64,000 bases of DNA. It comes from Novosphingobium panipatense (lineage in GTDB: Bacteria; Pseudomonadota; Alphaproteobacteria; Sphingomonadales; Sphingomonadaceae). The notes below the pieces were generated by a model, which was not told where the DNA came from, did not search any database, and saw only the letters and a program-made list of their open reading frames with translations. The position numbers were made by a program, and so were the translations under genes. The stretch lies in assembly GCF_002149965.1 (NCBI RefSeq), contig NZ_MSQB01000006.1, forward strand, positions 288 through 64,287. The letters are read 5' to 3'. Below, piece by piece: positions 61,683 to 64,000 of this stretch; positions within the stretch are counted from its first letter, which is position 1; the number at the start of each line of letters is the position of its first letter.

Positions 61683-62519
61683 TTATCGCTCTACGGTCAC
61701 CCGCAGATAGGTGGCGGGGATCACCGTCATGTCCGCGCCGCCCTGGTTCTGCGCTTCGAACAGGTCCTCAAGCTGGTCTTCCAGTTCGCGGCGTTTCCCG
61801 TTCTTCTCGGCGGCCTCGAAAGCGTTCATGGTGGGGCCGTAATAGTCGCGGAACACGCTCAGGAAGTCACGGGCAGGGCCGGGAGAGCGGAACGTGTAAC
61901 TGGCGCGTTCGCACCGGATCCGTTCGGGCGCGATGCCCGCGGCACCGAAACGCGCCAGGACCGTATCCTCCTGTCCCCAGCTTACCGGGCTGATGAAGCC
62001 TTCCGGCGGGGGCGGCAGAAAGGCGGCGCTGATCTTCAGGACTTGTGCCACCAGCGTCGGATCGCCCGCGATCCAGTTGCCCATGACGATACGGCCGCCC
62101 GGACGGCAGACCCGTACCATTTCCGCCGCAACGTCGTTCGGGCGCGGCGCGAACATGGCGCCGAAGATGCTGACCACCAGATCGAAACGGGCATCCTCGA
62201 TACTGGTCAGGGCGGAGGCATCGCCTTCCACGAATTGCAGCTCGGTGAGGCCTTCCTCGCGGGCCCGGGCATTGCCTGCGGCCACGAGATTGGCGGCGAT
62301 ATCGACGCCGAGCACATGCGCGCCCCGCCGGGCGGCGGGAACGGCGGTCGTGCCGTCACCGCAGCCGAGGTCGAGCACTTCCATGCCCGGCTGCGGCGCG
62401 ATCCAGGCGACGAGTTCATCGCCGCTTTCCCGCATCGTCGCGGCAAGGCGTGTGAAATCACCCTTTTCCCATAGTGCTTTATTGGCGTTGATGGGGCTGT
62501 GTGCCGTATCGTGCTGCAT
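61683..62519 (-). CDS. Class I SAM-dependent methyltransferase
   Basis: A 278-residue methyltransferase. The ATG at 62519 follows GGAG with 7-bp spacing; longer open frames are less likely. The SAM motif is MEVLDLGCGDGTTAVPAARRGAHVLGVDIAANLVAAG, with a downstream FVEGDASALT and FDLVVSIFGAMFAPRPNDVAAEMVRVCRPGGRIVMGNW. It resembles the UbiE/phosphatidylethanolamine-type family but the substrate is not known. It is preceded by an AT-rich region with no gene of about 126 bp and is separate from the kinase operon. Confidence 0.88.
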   Translation of the reverse strand: MQHDTAHSPINANKALWEKGDFTRLAATMRESGDELVAWIAPQPGMEVLDLGCGDGTTAVPAARRGAHVLGVDIAANLVAAGNARAREEGLTELQFVEGDASALTSIEDARFDLVVSIFGAMFAPRPNDVAAEMVRVCRPGGRIVMGNWIAGDPTLVAQVLKISAAFLPPPPEGFISPVSWGQEDTVLARFGAAGIAPERIRCERASYTFRSPGPARDFLSVFRDYYGPTMNAFEAAEKNGKRRELEDQLEDLFEAQNQGGADMTVIPATYLRVTVER

Positions 62520-62645
62520 CCATACTCTCCATCGGCAAGCCATCTTGCGGGCTTGTCTTCGAGAATAGTACGATTTCATCGACAATGCTTGATGATTTAT
62601 TGATTATTTCGTGACTATTTGGGGAAATGCAGGTCTGGGAACGCC

Positions 62646-63224
62646 TTATTTTCCGTAGCCGATATCCGACCAGTCGCTGCCGTCGAGCGGTGTGATCCGG
62701 TCGAAGACGTCAGCCGGGATGCGCAGCCGTGCCTTGTCTCGTTCGAAGCAGACTTGCGAGGCCGGGACCGCGCGCAAGTCCTCCTCCAATCCGGCATCGC
62801 TGGAACTGGCAATCACGAGGTGCCGGACTTTGCCGCTGCGGCATTCGAGCAGGGCTTCGACCGCCTTGCCTAGGTGCTTGCCGTGGCAGTCCTCGACCGG
62901 CATCCCGGCAATCCCGTTCGCGCCGAACAGGGTGGGCGCCGAGGAGCGGCGGCTGGCCCGTTCTGCCGAGCGACCGCCTTGCTCGTAAGTGCTTTGTCGG
63001 CCCAGCCACCGCCATACGCCGAACGCGTTCACGAGGGTCAGGAAACCATTGGCGACGATCAGGCTCGTCTCCCCGGTGGACAGGCCCACGATGGTCCAGG
63101 CGATCGAACCGATGGTGAAGACGATGAAACCGAAACCGGTGAGACGCGCGCCCAGGTTGGAGGCCGTCATGATCGCGGCCAGCATGGTAGCGATCGGCGC
63201 TACCCATTCGGCAAAGTCGTTCAA
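62646..63224 (-). CDS. Membrane protein with C-terminal PRC-barrel-like domain
   Basis: A protein of about 192 residues. I chose the TTG at 63224 because AGGAG lies 6 bp upstream; another TTG (63248) is the alternative. Three membrane segments (about 8-27, 34-54 and 58-75; WVAPIATMLAAIMTAS, GFGFIVFTIGSIAWTIVG, LIVANGFLTLVNAFGVW) precede a PRC-barrel-like domain (about 100-190, with GIAGMPVEDCHGKHLGKAVEALLECRSGKVRHLVIAS and FERDKARLRIPADVFD). PRC-barrel domains often bind RNA or protein, but here the role is unknown. Confidence 0.75.
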   Translation of the reverse strand: MNDFAEWVAPIATMLAAIMTASNLGARLTGFGFIVFTIGSIAWTIVGLSTGETSLIVANGFLTLVNAFGVWRWLGRQSTYEQGGRSAERASRRSSAPTLFGANGIAGMPVEDCHGKHLGKAVEALLECRSGKVRHLVIASSSDAGLEEDLRAVPASQVCFERDKARLRIPADVFDRITPLDGSDWSDIGYGK

Positions 63225-63272
63225 GCCCGGCTCCTGTCTGCGCTCCAACCCATTGCCCGGCCCGCTGTTCCC

Positions 63273-64000
63273 TTACGGGCCGACGTCGCCGCCGCGTCCC
63301 TTCAGGCGATGGCCCTGACCTTCGGCAAACCCAAGCGCAGTCGCGACGCGCTCATTCCAGCCATAAGGGTCCGCGCGGACCACCGGATCGCCTTTGTCGT
63401 CGAACAGAACGGTCTGGTAGAGCAGACGCACCGGGATCTCGCGCGGCAAAGGCACGAAGGTCTCCTTGCCGGTTGCCCTTGCGCGGTTCCATTCGTCGAT
63501 CACGCCTTCGTTGCGGGCCAGCATCTCGGCAAAGCCCAGCGCGTCTTCCACGCGCACGCAGCCGTGGCTCCGCTGGCGCTGCACTTCCTGGAACAGTTGC
63601 TTGGCGGGCGTGTCGTGCAGGTAGATCTGGTGCTCGTTCTTCATGTCGAACTTGACGAGGCCGAGCGAGTTCTTCGGCCCCGGCTGCTGCACGATCCATC
63701 CGTTCTTCCACGCCATGTTGTTGCGGGCTAGGTAGGCACTGCCTTTCCCGGCGATCTCCTTGTTCTGGATCGAACGCGGTACCGTCCAGGTGGGGTTGGC
63801 GACGAGCCGGTAGATCGGCGATCCCAGTTGCGGCGTCTCGTTCTCGGGCTCGCCGACGACGACCTTGCGGGTATCTGCCACCTTGCCATCGCGCCAATAC
63901 GTGAGGCGGCCCGAGGCGATGTTGACGTCTATGCGCGTTTCCGGCGCCTGGCGCTCCAGCCAGCGCATGCGCTCCATGGCGACGGCAATGGCACGGGCGC
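63273..64000 (-). CDS. L,D-transpeptidase (YcbB-like), partial
   Basis: The C-terminal part of a peptidoglycan L,D-transpeptidase; the coding frame continues past base 64000, so the N-terminus is missing. It starts in frame with ...AVAMERMRWLERQAPETRIDVNIASGRLTYWRDGKVADTRKVVVGEPENETPQLGSPIYRLVANPTWTVPRSIQNKE, typical of YcbB. The catalytic Cys is in QRQRSHGCVRVEDALGFAEML, with the upstream IYLHDTPAKQLF. The enzyme forms 3-3 cross-links between peptidoglycan stems in the periplasm. Confidence 0.9.
   Translation of the reverse strand, partial: ARAIAVAMERMRWLERQAPETRIDVNIASGRLTYWRDGKVADTRKVVVGEPENETPQLGSPIYRLVANPTWTVPRSIQNKEIAGKGSAYLARNNMAWKNGWIVQQPGPKNSLGLVKFDMKNEHQIYLHDTPAKQLFQEVQRQRSHGCVRVEDALGFAEMLARNEGVIDEWNRARATGKETFVPLPREIPVRLLYQTVLFDDKGDPVVRADPYGWNERVATALGFAEGQGHRLKGRGGDVGP

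Noticed and set aside
1..64000. Insertion sequences, CRISPR arrays, tRNA or rRNA genes
   Set aside because: I looked for transposase motifs, terminal repeats, regular short repeats and RNA-gene patterns and saw none that held up.

Overview
The window is high-GC DNA from a sphingomonad-type alphaproteobacterium, probably Novosphingobium or a close relative. This is judged from the TonB-dependent receptor style, the GMC oxidoreductase/gluconate dehydrogenase subunit pairing, DUF3325/DUF3649/DUF2946 next to iron receptors, and the overall gene style. No rRNA, tRNA, insertion sequence or CRISPR array was seen. Almost every base is in tightly packed operons with ATGA, GTGA, TTGA or TAATG start/stop overlaps.

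Region A (about 0.3-23.8 kb) is a catabolic island for a sulfated, probably glycosylated and probably aromatic substrate. A leftward operon holds an MFS transporter, five different sulfatases and a DUF3237 protein. A divergent rightward operon holds a TonB-dependent receptor, a sixth sulfatase, a cytoplasmic GH3 glycosidase and a complete gentisate ring-cleavage set (gentisate 1,2-dioxygenase, fumarylpyruvate hydrolase, maleylpyruvate isomerase). A LacI-type regulator follows, and divergent from it are a second MFS transporter and an exported GH3 beta-glucosidase. All three promoters carry a TTGACA -35 box followed 24-26 bp later by a TTTAGCGYTAAA-like palindrome, so one LacI regulon is likely.

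Region B (23.9-33.1 kb) is a leftward heme-acquisition island: ECF sigma factor, FecR anti-sigma factor, an STN-domain TonB receptor, a secreted hemophilin-like protein, its Slam-type outer-membrane translocator, heme oxygenase, a DUF454 membrane protein and TonB. It matches the hemophilin (HphA/HphR/Slam/HemO) logic known from gammaproteobacteria, here under FecI/FecR-type surface signalling.

Region C (33.2-46.1 kb) holds an ABC-2 exporter (ATPase and two permeases), a siderophore-receptor operon (receptor, esterase, DUF3325, DUF3649, PepSY reductase-like protein) and a divergent metal-receptor operon (DUF2946, receptor, PepSY protein).

Region D (46.0-56.6 kb) is a glycoside 3-oxidation island: cytochrome c, two-subunit GMC dehydrogenase, 3-ketoglycoside hydrolase (DUF1080), three TIM-barrel isomerase/lyase-like proteins, MFS transporter, a divergent Gfo/Idh oxidoreductase and a LacI regulator. 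A perfect 12-bp palindrome lies in the divergent promoter.

Region E (56.6-64 kb) holds a CHASE3/GAF hybrid kinase with three receiver domains and unlinked-style CheR and CheB, a methyltransferase, a PRC-barrel membrane protein and a partial L,D-transpeptidase running off the right edge.
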